Shown in pieces: positions 44,414 through 53,108 of a DNA stretch of 64,000 bases (its first letter is position 1; the number at the start of each line of letters is the position of its first letter). This DNA is from Acidobacteriota bacterium (GTDB lineage Bacteria; Actinomycetota; Acidimicrobiia; Acidimicrobiales; Ilumatobacteraceae). A model generated the notes under the pieces. That model had not been told where the DNA came from and did not search any database. It saw nothing but the letters and a program-made list of their open reading frames with translations. A program made the position numbers and the translations under genes. The stretch is taken from the NCBI GenBank assembly GCA_018970175.1, contig JAGWWV010000005.1:1-64000 (forward strand), given 5' to 3'.

Positions 44414-45115
44414 CTAGGCGCTGACGCCTCGAACGGGGGCACTGGCGGCCTCGCGGGCGGCCGCATTGACTGCCCGCCGCTGCTCGTAATAGCCGAGAAT
44501 CTGTAATTCACCCGCCAAATCGACCTTGCGAACCGAGACCCCCCGCGGCACGGCGAGGACCGTCGGGGTGAAATTGAGGATCGAACCCACCCCGGCGCGG
44601 ACCAAGCGGTTCGCCGCCTCTTGGGCCGCTTCGGACGGCGTGGCAAGAACCCCGATGCTCACATTCTTGGCTTGAACGACCTGGGAGAGTTCGTCGAGAT
44701 GTCGCACGCGTGCGCCACCCGCCAGACCACCGATTTTTGATTCGTCGGTGTCGAAGACTCCCGCGATGGAGAATCCGCGTTCGGTGAAGCCGCCGTGGTT
44801 GGCAAGTGCCTGGCCCAGATTGCCGGCTCCGACGATGACGATGGGCCAATCGTGGTTCAGCCCGAGCTCGCGTTGGATTTGATACGTGAGAAACGCGACG
44901 TCGTAGCCCACGCCACGGGTTCCGTAGCTCCCCAAGTACGACAGATCCTTGCGAACCTTCGCGGCGTTCATCCCCGCAAGTTCCGCAAGCTGATCACTGG
45001 ACACCTGCACGACGCCCTCGTTGGAGCGTTCACCAAGGATGCGCAAATACAGAGGCAGGCGCGACAAAGCGGCCTCGGGAATGCGACGGCGGGGGGATTC
45101 CGACACGGGCGTCAC
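44414..45115 (-). CDS. rex: Redox-sensing transcriptional repressor Rex
   Basis: RIPEAALSRLPLYLRILGERSNEGVVQVSSDQLAELAGMNAAKVRKDLSYLGSYGTRGVGYDV; GAGNLGQAL Rossmann; GTG at 45115. Confidence 0.95.
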   Translation of the reverse strand: MTPVSESPRRRIPEAALSRLPLYLRILGERSNEGVVQVSSDQLAELAGMNAAKVRKDLSYLGSYGTRGVGYDVAFLTYQIQRELGLNHDWPIVIVGAGNLGQALANHGGFTERGFSIAGVFDTDESKIGGLAGGARVRHLDELSQVVQAKNVSIGVLATPSEAAQEAANRLVRAGVGSILNFTPTVLAVPRGVSVRKVDLAGELQILGYYEQRRAVNAAAREAASAPVRGVSA

Positions 45116-45178
45116 GTTATGCCTTCGAGTACCGAACGAGAAAGTCCTCGTCAGGATTCGACGTATAACCTGCGGCAC

Positions 45179-45955
45179 ATGTCCCCCGACGACTCCGTCG
45201 CTGCAGCTCTTGCGGCGAGCGCATGTCTCGTCGCGAGTGCCTTTTGTCTCGTCACCCTCGATCGCTGGTTGCGGCGACGCGCACCCCACGACCTGGCGTG
45301 GACGATTGCGATGGTTCTGTTCGTGGTTGGCGCGGCTTCGTTGTGGTGGGCGGAAAGTCGGGGCTGGAACTCCGCGGTCTTTCGACTCTTTTTCCTGACG
45401 GGCGCGGTTCTCAACGTCGCGTGGCTGGCCCTCGGAACCGTCTACTTGCTCTTCGGTCGTCGCGTGGGTGACCCCATTCGAACCGGTCTCGTGTGTCTTT
45501 CGGGATGGGCAACCGGAATCGTGATGACCGCACCAATGAAGGCCCCGGTCGACCCCGTCGGCTTCCCCACCGCAAAGGAACTCTTCGGAACGACACCGCG
45601 CGTCCTCGCAGCCGTCGGATCGGGGGTCCCCGCGATGGTGATCATCGTCGGAGCCCTGTGGTCGGCTCTTCGCGTGGCGCGCGGGCAAGTTCCCGCTGCG
45701 ACGCCATCGGCTCGGCGAGCCGCCACCAGCCCGCGACTTCTCGCCCTCGGCAACGTGCTCATCGCCGCCGGTGCACTCATCTTGTCGGCCAGCGGAACTC
45801 TCGCAGGGCGCCTCGGAAAGGACAGGGCATTCGCCGTCACCCTCGTCGCGGGCGTCGTCGTGTTGTTCGCGGGCTTCGTGGTGGCATCAAACGCCGTCGG
45901 CAGCCGCCCGCGAATCAGCGCAGCGCTCGCCGCAGCACTTTCCCCGTCACATTGA
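45179..45955 (+). CDS. Multi-TM membrane protein, hypothetical
   Basis: 258 aa with several hydrophobic helices; ATG at 45179. Confidence 0.75.
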   Translation: MSPDDSVAAALAASACLVASAFCLVTLDRWLRRRAPHDLAWTIAMVLFVVGAASLWWAESRGWNSAVFRLFFLTGAVLNVAWLALGTVYLLFGRRVGDPIRTGLVCLSGWATGIVMTAPMKAPVDPVGFPTAKELFGTTPRVLAAVGSGVPAMVIIVGALWSALRVARGQVPAATPSARRAATSPRLLALGNVLIAAGALILSASGTLAGRLGKDRAFAVTLVAGVVVLFAGFVVASNAVGSRPRISAALAAALSPSH

Positions 45956-47432
45956 CGGGCAACTCGTCGACGAACTGCACCTTCGTCGGGCACTTGTAGC
46001 GCGACAGTTTCTTGCGTGCGTGGTCGATGACCGCGTCTTCGTCGAGATGCACGCCGGTCTCGGCGACGACGAAGGCCTTCACCGCCTCGCCCGTGTGCGG
46101 ATGTGCCACCCCGACGACCGCACACGCCCTCACACCCGGTTGTTCGGCGATCGCCGCTTCCACTTCGGCCGGATAGACGTTGAAACCCGACACGATGATC
46201 AGGTCCTTTGCCCTGTCCACGACGAATAGGTTGCCGTCGTCGTCACGAACGGCGATGTCACCGGTGCGCAACCAGCCGTCGGGAGTCAAGACACGCGACG
46301 TTGCCTCTTCGTCGTTCCAATAGCCGGGAAACACGTTGGGGCCCTTCACCCAGATTTCACCTTCGTCGCCGGCAAGTGAATCGTCGCCGCTCTCGTCGAC
46401 GAGTCGTATCCGCACAGCCGCGATGGGTACACCGATCGAGCCGCGCGGTGACCGAACGACACCGTCGACGATCCGCGCGGTCGTGACGACCGGTGCGGCT
46501 TCGGTGAGGCCGTAGCCCTCGGCGAGCACGATGCCGCACTTGTGCTCGAGAAGGGCCGCCATGTCCTCGGGCATCTTCGCCGCACCCGTGACGGCAAGAC
46601 GCACCGTCTTCATCGACGACTTGTCGACTCCGGGCATCTGCGCGAGCGCGGCCCACATCGCAGGTGCACCTGCCATCACGGTGATGCCTCTCTCGACGAT
46701 CGTCTCGATTGCGCTCGCCGGGTCGAACCGCTCAACGAGAACGATCGTGCCCCCGGTGGCCATGACGCAACCGAACATCACGTTCAAACCGAAGATGTGG
46801 AACATCGGCAGGACACCGAACGACGTGTCGTCGGCGAACATCGGGGTCGCACCGAGCGTCTGGCGAATGTTTGCAACGAGGTTTCCGTGCGTCAACATCG
46901 CGGCCTTCGGAGCGCCGGCGGTTCCACTGGTGAACATCAGCACCGCAAGATCGTCGGGGTGAACGTGCGCTTCGGGCATCTCTGTTCCCCGCACCAACTC
47001 GTCAAACGAGTCGGGTGTAATGACACGTTCGACACTCGGCATCGACGTCGCGGAAATCCGAGACCAGGCGGGCACAGCCGACGGACCGACGATGACCGCG
47101 TTTGCCGCCACCTCGTTGATCTCACGCTCGAGTTCCTCGGCCGTCGCAACCGGATTCATCGGAACGGCAACCGCACCCATTCCCACCGTTGCAAGGAACG
47201 CAACGGCGAAATGACGCCCGTTCGCCGCGATGATCGCGACACGATCACCTCGCGTGATGCCGACCGACTGGAGGCTTCCGCGGAACCGTCGCACCTGCGA
47301 GGTGAGTTCCCCGTACGTGGTGGGCCGTCCGCGACTGATGATCGCCACCTTGTCGGTGACGTGGCCCACGATGATCGAAGCCAAATTCGTGGAGGAATGG
47401 TTGTCCGGGCCGCGGTTCTCGCTTGTCGGCAT
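45915..47432 (-). CDS. AMP-dependent acyl-CoA synthetase/ligase (long-chain fatty acid-CoA ligase-like)
   Basis: MFTSGTAGAPKAAMLTHGNL, YGLTEAAPVVT, GDIAVRDDDGNLFVVDRAKDLIIVSGFNVYPAEVE, VTGKVLRRALR. Confidence 0.92.
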   Translation of the reverse strand: MPTSENRGPDNHSSTNLASIIVGHVTDKVAIISRGRPTTYGELTSQVRRFRGSLQSVGITRGDRVAIIAANGRHFAVAFLATVGMGAVAVPMNPVATAEELEREINEVAANAVIVGPSAVPAWSRISATSMPSVERVITPDSFDELVRGTEMPEAHVHPDDLAVLMFTSGTAGAPKAAMLTHGNLVANIRQTLGATPMFADDTSFGVLPMFHIFGLNVMFGCVMATGGTIVLVERFDPASAIETIVERGITVMAGAPAMWAALAQMPGVDKSSMKTVRLAVTGAAKMPEDMAALLEHKCGIVLAEGYGLTEAAPVVTTARIVDGVVRSPRGSIGVPIAAVRIRLVDESGDDSLAGDEGEIWVKGPNVFPGYWNDEEATSRVLTPDGWLRTGDIAVRDDDGNLFVVDRAKDLIIVSGFNVYPAEVEAAIAEQPGVRACAVVGVAHPHTGEAVKAFVVAETGVHLDEDAVIDHARKKLSRYKCPTKVQFVDELPVNVTGKVLRRALR

Positions 47433-47479
47433 TCTTCCCCCGGGACTTTCAGAACCCCGATGCCCGGCCGGACCGGACG

Positions 47480-47563
47480 TCAGAGCATCAACAACTGCAC
47501 GATGCCGGCAACCAGGATGACGCCGATCAAGAGAGCGACGGTCAAGGTGGTGGCTGGCCTCAC
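47480..47563 (-). CDS. Possible 27-aa single-TM microprotein
   Basis: GTG start, V/MRPATTLTVALLIGVILVAGIVQLLML*; not in supplied ORF track because of length. Confidence 0.35.
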   Translation of the reverse strand: MRPATTLTVALLIGVILVAGIVQLLML

Positions 47564-47572
47564 GCGTTAAAC

Positions 47573-48457
47573 CTACTGGCGCGGGGCCCCGGGTGCGATT
47601 TTTCCGAACGACACCCGTGTCGTGGTGCCGCTACCCGTACCCGGTCGCACGACGACCTGGTCCCCACTCGCCACGCCCAGATCCTGCGCCGCCGAGTCCT
47701 GCCGCTTTGCCACTGCGAGCATTCCGTAGGAATCGATGACGAGGCCGAGCGCCCCCTCGGGAATGTCGTCGAACGCGGACACGACGGCGACACTGCGGTC
47801 GGTGCCATCGACGACGATCGTCAGGCGGTTCGACCCGGCCATCAGACCAACGACGTCGTCGGGACCCAAGTTGAGCTGACAGTTGCCGTAGACGTCGACC
47901 CAGGTGACCTCGGCGATGATCTCGCTGTCACCGATTTGTGGCAGGCCGACGAGACCCGGCATCAAGGTGTCGGGGTCGACCAACTCGCCGAGTTCATGCA
48001 GCGACGTACCGTTGCAGAGATGTGCCGCCACCGGCGCAAAGACGTCACGACCGGCAAAGGTTGCGCTGGGAGCGGGAAGGTGCAGTTCGGTGTTCGACAA
48101 CACGACGGCGCGTTCGACGCCACCCACCATTGCCGCAGCCGGAACGAGTAGTCCGTTGTCGGGCCCGACGAGCACACCCTCGCCGCCGGCGACTTCGAGT
48201 GCGATCATCTTGCGCTTCGTCGCAACGCCAGGGTCCACGACTGCAACGACGACTCCGCGCGGCACGTATTGAATTGCGCGCGCCAACATGAGTGACGCAC
48301 CGCGGACATCGTACGCGCGCACGTTGTGGCCGATGTCGGTGATGCGCGCATGCGGTGCAATGTCGGCGATGACGGACTTCATCACGCCGACGAACTCGTC
48401 ATCGAGGCCGTAGTCGGTGAGCAACGCGACGTGATCGAAGTTGCGTGGCGCGTTCAC
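47573..48457 (-). CDS. S-adenosyl-L-methionine hydroxide adenosyltransferase family protein (DUF62)
   Basis: LLTDYGLDDEFVGVMKSVIADIAPHARITDIGHNVRAYDVRGASLML, VVDPGVATKRKMIAL, GPDNGLL. Confidence 0.92.
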   Translation of the reverse strand: MNAPRNFDHVALLTDYGLDDEFVGVMKSVIADIAPHARITDIGHNVRAYDVRGASLMLARAIQYVPRGVVVAVVDPGVATKRKMIALEVAGGEGVLVGPDNGLLVPAAAMVGGVERAVVLSNTELHLPAPSATFAGRDVFAPVAAHLCNGTSLHELGELVDPDTLMPGLVGLPQIGDSEIIAEVTWVDVYGNCQLNLGPDDVVGLMAGSNRLTIVVDGTDRSVAVVSAFDDIPEGALGLVIDSYGMLAVAKRQDSAAQDLGVASGDQVVVRPGTGSGTTTRVSFGKIAPGAPRQ

Positions 48458-48483
48458 GCGTCAAGTGTGTCGCGTGACGGGAG

Positions 48484-48529
48484 AAAAAACGAAGGGGCCG
48501 GTGTCAACCCCCCGATGACACCGACCCCT
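48484..48529 (-). terminator. Rho-independent terminator, minus strand
   Basis: AGGGGTCGGTGTCA...TGACACCGGCCCCT stem (one mismatch) followed on the minus strand by TTCGTTTTTT. Confidence 0.7.
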
Positions 48530-48716
48530 CGGCGCGGCCCTTTCGGGCGCGACTCCCGACCGGCGAACCGGTCGGTGATCTGCCTCGTACCATACGGCCT
48601 CACGAGGGGGTGAGAAAAGCGTCACGGCGCTTTTTCACAAAAAAGTTTCGTGCTCGTGCAAAGTTGCACAAAGCGAAAAACCGCCCGACTTTTACTGCTT
48701 AATTCCGTGACGCGAT
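48484..48716 (-). ncRNA. Candidate structured RNA or leader between proC and the DUF62 gene
   Basis: Series of inverted repeats: GCGTCACGG/CCGTGACGC (48619-48627 / 48705-48713), CTCAC/GTGAG (48599-48614), CCGACCGG-CGAA-CCGGTCGG (48556-48575), GCGC(G)GCCC-TTTC-GGGCGC (48532-48550), terminator at 48484-48529. Confidence 0.35.
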
Positions 48717-48718
48717 GC

Positions 48719-49510
48719 TCAACGTCCGAGTTCGATGCTGCGGGCCGTTGCAGCGCGAACCGCGGCGAGAAACGCTTCGCGGCCGCCGGCGTCGGAAAGT
48801 GCCGCAAGTCCCGCAGCAGTGGTGCCGTTCGGAGAGGTGACGTTCTCACGCAGACGCGTCGGGGACTCCAGGCTGCGGGCAAGCAAGGTCCCGGCGCCCA
48901 GAAACAACTGGCGCACGAGCGACTCGGCAGTCGCGGGATCGAGGCCCTCGGCCACGCCCGCGGCGATCAACGCCTCGGCCACATAGAAGAGGTACGCGGG
49001 ACCCGATCCGGTGAGGCCGGTCACCGCGTCGAGCAGGCGTTCCTCGACCTGTACCGCAAGGCCGACGCTGCCGAGGACATCGGTGGCAAAGCCCGCCGCA
49101 GACGGCCCGCAATCGGGCCCGAGGGCAAATGCCGAGGCACCCTCGCCGACGAGCGCGGGGGTGTTCGGCATTGCTCGGATGACGGCGACTCCGGGACCCG
49201 CCGCGGCGGCGAGTTTCGCAAGGGTCACGCCCGCCGCAATCGACAAAACGGTGGTGGCTCCGTGGACGACTGCCTCGCGCGTGGCCGCGGCCGCGTCGGC
49301 CGGCTTCACCGCGATGACGGCATTCGTACACGGGCCGATGGTGGATGTGATGGTCGCACCCGGAAACGACGAGGCGAGAGCGGCGTGTTTCGTCGCGTCG
49401 ATCTCGACGATCGTCAGATCCGCCACGGAAAGGCCGGCCTCGATGAGACCACGCGCCAGGGCGCCGCCCATGTTTCCGCCCCCGACGATCGAGATTCCAC
49501 CGACAACCAT
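48719..49510 (-). CDS. proC: Pyrroline-5-carboxylate reductase
   Basis: GISIVGGGNMGGALARGLIEAG, VIRAMPNTPALVGEGASAF, LTGSGPAYLFYVAEALI. Confidence 0.94.
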   Translation of the reverse strand: MVVGGISIVGGGNMGGALARGLIEAGLSVADLTIVEIDATKHAALASSFPGATITSTIGPCTNAVIAVKPADAAAATREAVVHGATTVLSIAAGVTLAKLAAAAGPGVAVIRAMPNTPALVGEGASAFALGPDCGPSAAGFATDVLGSVGLAVQVEERLLDAVTGLTGSGPAYLFYVAEALIAAGVAEGLDPATAESLVRQLFLGAGTLLARSLESPTRLRENVTSPNGTTAAGLAALSDAGGREAFLAAVRAATARSIELGR

Positions 49511-49529
49511 GGGCGCAGACTAGTTCCGT

Positions 49530-49991
49530 TCAGGATGCGAAACGGCTGGCAAATCCGATGCGGATCAGCACCGGGAAGTGTCGTTCGACCGTCGCGTACA
49601 GCGTTCCGAGAACTCGATCGAGTTCGGGTTCGCTGACCGACGAGATCAAGAGCTCGCCGCGAAGGAACAACGCATCTTCGATCCCGATGGAAAAGGCCGC
49701 GCCGACCAACTTGTTGTTGCGACGCAGCGCCTGCTCGTAGAGACGTTCCGCGTTCTCCTCGGGTGCCGGCATCACGTAGGTCTCGTACTGCAGCGTTCGT
49801 TGGCCGAGCGTGAGCCACACGGTCGTGAACTCTTTTTCTTCGCCCTTCATCCGCACGAACCAGTGCATGTCGTCGTCGGGGTCGCGGCCGACCTCGAGGC
49901 ACAGCGAGTTGTTCTCCTTGTACGTGGCGAGCCATTCGTCGATCTGTCGCGCCAGTATCCCGCGGTCGGCTTCCGCCCAGATCTCGCTCAT
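49530..49991 (-). CDS. YbjN-domain (sensory-transduction/secretion-chaperone-like) protein
   Basis: FVRMKGEEKEFTTVWLTLGQRTLQYETYVMPAPEENAERLYEQALRRNNKLVGAAFSIGIEDALFLRGELL; next to mshA. Confidence 0.8.
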   Translation of the reverse strand: MSEIWAEADRGILARQIDEWLATYKENNSLCLEVGRDPDDDMHWFVRMKGEEKEFTTVWLTLGQRTLQYETYVMPAPEENAERLYEQALRRNNKLVGAAFSIGIEDALFLRGELLISSVSEPELDRVLGTLYATVERHFPVLIRIGFASRFAS

Positions 49992-49997
49992 GTTCAA

Positions 49998-51212
49998 CTA
50001 CCGACAGGCGACGCGTTCGCGGGTGGTGACGTCGGTGTAGGCACGGCGCAACCTCGCGGCCGCGAAGCTCCACGTGTAGCGCCGCGCCTTGTCGGCAGCG
50101 CGCACACCCATCGCACCGGCGGCAACCGGATTCGCGATGATTGCATTCACGTGCAGCGCGAACACGTCGGGGTCGCGGTCGGCGACCAAGTGACCCGTGA
50201 CCCCGTCATCGACGATGGTGATGAGGCCGCCCACTCCGCTGGCAACCACGGGCACTCCACAGGCCGCGGCCTCGAGCGCAACGAGACCGAAACTCTCGCT
50301 GCGTGACGGCACGATGACCACGTCGGCGGCGCGGTAATACGTCGACAAGATGTGGTGGGCCTGCGGCGCCACGAAGTCGATGCGGTCGACGACGCCGAGC
50401 GATTCGGCAAGAGCATGCACCCGGGTGACTTCGGCGTGACCGTCGGCTCCGCTTGCGCCGCCCACTACGACCAGCCGGGCACGTGGATTGTCGAGCCTCG
50501 CGAGCGTCTCCACCGCCACGTCGAGACCCTTCAGGGGTTGGATTCGACCGACGAAGAGCATCACCGGAACGTCGGACGGAATACGCAGCGCATGGCGTGC
50601 GCCACGCTTTTCACCCGGCGCGAAGAACGCGTGCTCGACACCGGGGGCGACGATCTCGATCGACCCGGGCGGATTGCCGTAGAGCGAACGGAACTGGCGC
50701 TCTTCTTCGGTGCACGACACACAGATCGCGTCGGTACAACCGATGATCGACGCTTCGGCTTCTTCGCGCGACGCGGGTTCGGGGTCTCCGCCCTGGGCCT
50801 TCACCCGCGCAAAAGTGTGAAAGGTCATCACGAGCGGCAGGTCGAGTTCGTGCTTCAGACGGTGGCCGGCCATTCCTGAGAGCCAGTAATTCGCGTGCAA
50901 CACATCGACCCCTCCCGAGGCCTCAATGTGCCTGCGCACACCGTCGGCGAACGGATCGACGACGGAGAGGAGGTCGTGCTTCGGCAGATCGAAGTCACCT
51001 GCTTCGACGTGAACGACGCGATGGTTCGGCTCGACGTTGACGACTTCGGGCAGGCCCGGTCGCCACGCACGGGTGTAAGTGGTGCAATCGAGGCCGGCGT
51101 GTGCCAACGCGGAGACGAGTTCCCGCACGTAGACGTTCATGCCACCGCCGTCACCGACGCCCGGCTGGGCGAGCGGCGAGGTGTGCATCGAGAGAACGGC
51201 GACGCGCTTCAT
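49998..51212 (-). CDS. mshA: D-inositol-3-phosphate glycosyltransferase (mycothiol biosynthesis)
   Basis: SMHTSPLAQPGVGDGGGMNVYVRELVSALAHAG; GT4 motifs FVGRIQPLKGLDVAVETLA, VPSRSESFGLVALEAAACGVPVVAS. Confidence 0.92.
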   Translation of the reverse strand: MKRVAVLSMHTSPLAQPGVGDGGGMNVYVRELVSALAHAGLDCTTYTRAWRPGLPEVVNVEPNHRVVHVEAGDFDLPKHDLLSVVDPFADGVRRHIEASGGVDVLHANYWLSGMAGHRLKHELDLPLVMTFHTFARVKAQGGDPEPASREEAEASIIGCTDAICVSCTEEERQFRSLYGNPPGSIEIVAPGVEHAFFAPGEKRGARHALRIPSDVPVMLFVGRIQPLKGLDVAVETLARLDNPRARLVVVGGASGADGHAEVTRVHALAESLGVVDRIDFVAPQAHHILSTYYRAADVVIVPSRSESFGLVALEAAACGVPVVASGVGGLITIVDDGVTGHLVADRDPDVFALHVNAIIANPVAAGAMGVRAADKARRYTWSFAAARLRRAYTDVTTRERVACR

Positions 51213-51213
51213 G

Positions 51214-51576
51214 TCAGCCGGCCGCCGGATTGACGTACGTGCGGTACACGCTGAGGAGAGTGTTCTTCTGTTCGATCGACAGCAACGGGTCGGCGAGAAC
51301 AGCCTCTTCGACCGACGGAGCCGGAGCGGTTGCGCGCGCACTGTCACCGTCGAGAAAGCCGGCCCGGACGTACAACGTCTCGGCCGAGACGTGCAGAGCA
51401 CGGGCAATCTGCTGGAGGATCTCCGCCGACGGCTTGCGCAGTCCGCGCTCGATCTGTGAGAGGTACGGATTCGACACGCCAGCGAGCCGCGAAAGATCGC
51501 GGATCGACTGCTGGGCAGCTTCGCGACGCTGACGAATGAAGTCACCGAGGTCGACGAGTCGCTTGTCCATCGGCAT
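51214..51576 (-). CDS. XRE-family helix-turn-helix regulator
   Basis: LGDFIRQRREAAQQSIRDLSRLAGVSNPYLSQIERGLRKPSAEILQQIARALHVSAETLYVRAG. Confidence 0.93.
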   Translation of the reverse strand: MPMDKRLVDLGDFIRQRREAAQQSIRDLSRLAGVSNPYLSQIERGLRKPSAEILQQIARALHVSAETLYVRAGFLDGDSARATAPAPSVEEAVLADPLLSIEQKNTLLSVYRTYVNPAAG

Positions 51577-51646
51577 CTGTCTAGTGACGAAAATGCGGAT
51601 TGGCTACTTCGGCGAAATACCCGGATTGTCGGGTATTTCGAGCCTG

Positions 51647-52138
51647 TCAGTCGAGAAGGCTGTCGACCGTTGCGCCGCCACTCTTGTAGCGGTCGACGAG
51701 CTCGCGACTCAACGCGTCGATACGAGCGAACAAATCCCTGCGATCGGCCGACTGGGCGGACTCGAACCCCGACAATGCGGCCTCGAGGGAGGTCAGTTCG
51801 ACTTCGTCGAGATCGGCAAAGTCGGCGAAGTGGAGACGATCACAGATCTCTGTCAGTTCGACCACTCGGGGGTGGTCGGCGCTGACGTCGGTGTCACGTG
51901 GCGGTCGGATCGAACCCGCGCCTTGTTGTTGCCCGAAGACCGCCGCGAGTGCGCCAGGTTCGGCGGTCGCGTGCGAGCCGCTTCCACGACGGACCCGCTC
52001 TTCACGCACGATGTCGAGCCGGCCCTGCGCGATGCGACGAACGAACGACACCACGTCTTCTTCCTGCTGCAGACGAGCGCGCAACGCACGGAGCTCACCG
52101 AGCGACAGCGACGTCGGGTCGACGGATGCGTCCGACAA
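51647..52138 (-). CDS. rsiG: RsiG-like (aerial mycelium formation protein family) putative c-di-GMP-responsive anti-sigma factor
   Basis: LGELRALRARLQQEEDVVSFVRRIAQGRLDIVREE; two E(x)3S(x)2R(x)3(Q/x)(x)3D matches. Confidence 0.78.
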   Translation of the reverse strand: MSDASVDPTSLSLGELRALRARLQQEEDVVSFVRRIAQGRLDIVREERVRRGSGSHATAEPGALAAVFGQQQGAGSIRPPRDTDVSADHPRVVELTEICDRLHFADFADLDEVELTSLEAALSGFESAQSADRRDLFARIDALSRELVDRYKSGGATVDSLLD

Positions 52139-52168
52139 GGGATCTTCGGGTGGAGCGATGCTCGTACT

Positions 52169-52408
52169 CTAGAACCCACCGGAAACCGGTGGGAGGACGG
52201 CCACCTCATCGGCTGCACACAGTGGCGCATCACGATGTGTTTCGTCGCCGTTGCACCACACGCGACAGGTAGCGAGCACCGCAACGAAACCGGCGCCATA
52301 CCGTTGGCTCGCTTCGTCCAACAGCGCACCCACGGTCGGTGCATCGATGACGTCCGAGCCCCGACCTGCGGCCTCGCGGGCGGCGGCAAAAAGACGCAGG
52401 GTCGCCAT
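52169..52408 (-). CDS. moaD: MoaD/ThiS-family ubiquitin-like sulfur carrier protein
   Basis: LRLFAAAREAAGRGSDVI...ADEVAVLPPVSGGF*. Confidence 0.85.
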   Translation of the reverse strand: MATLRLFAAAREAAGRGSDVIDAPTVGALLDEASQRYGAGFVAVLATCRVWCNGDETHRDAPLCAADEVAVLPPVSGGF

Positions 52409-52482
52409 GTGCCACAGGGTATTGGTGATTCGCGGGCCGAGAGGCGGCAGTCGCGGCGCATCAGCGGAATAGCCTGCAGGTC

Positions 52483-53106
52483 GTGCCGTCCGCCCGATTC
52501 CTGCTCGTTCGCCACGGCCAGTCCGAATGGAACTCGGCCGGTCGGATGCAGGGCCACGCGGACTCTCCGCTCACCGCAGAAGGACGGCGCCAGGCCTCTG
52601 CCGCCGCCCGCAAGTTGAAGGGTTTCGACTACGTCACCTCGAGCGACTTGTCGCGTGCCTCCGATACCGCGGTGATCATTGCCCGCGAGCTGTCCATTCC
52701 GCGCTTGGCGCCGCGTTCCGGACTGCGCGAAATCGACGTCGGCCCTTGGCAGGGCCTCACACGCCGCGACATCGAACGCCAGTTTCCCGGGTTCCTCGAC
52801 AACGACATGCGGCCACCGGGCTACGAGGCCGACGAGTTGGTGTTCGAACGGGTTCGCCGCGTCCTCGTCGAACTTGCGCACGAACACCGGACACCCGACC
52901 ATCGACGCGACGTGGCGCCCGGCGCGGGACTCGTCGTCACCCACAGTGGAGTCATTCGCGTGATGCGGCGTGTGCTCGGCTGTCCCGACCAACGCAACCA
53001 CCGCAATCTCGAGGGTTGCTGGTTCGGCGTGTCCGACGACGGCACCCTGAGCGTCGAGGAATCGGTCAACGTTCTGCGCAACGCAACGATCAGCAACACG
53101 CTCTGA
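52483..53106 (+). CDS. Histidine phosphatase (phosphoglycerate mutase-like) family protein
   Basis: FLLVRHGQSEWNSAGRMQGHADSPLTAEGRRQA RHG motif; LVVTHSGVIR. Confidence 0.92.
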   Translation: MPSARFLLVRHGQSEWNSAGRMQGHADSPLTAEGRRQASAAARKLKGFDYVTSSDLSRASDTAVIIARELSIPRLAPRSGLREIDVGPWQGLTRRDIERQFPGFLDNDMRPPGYEADELVFERVRRVLVELAHEHRTPDHRRDVAPGAGLVVTHSGVIRVMRRVLGCPDQRNHRNLEGCWFGVSDDGTLSVEESVNVLRNATISNTL

Positions 53107-53108
53107 CG

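Noticed and set aside
45116-45688. N-terminal extension of the rex ORF
   Set aside because: Overlaps the divergent membrane protein gene; Rex similarity begins near the GTG at 45115.
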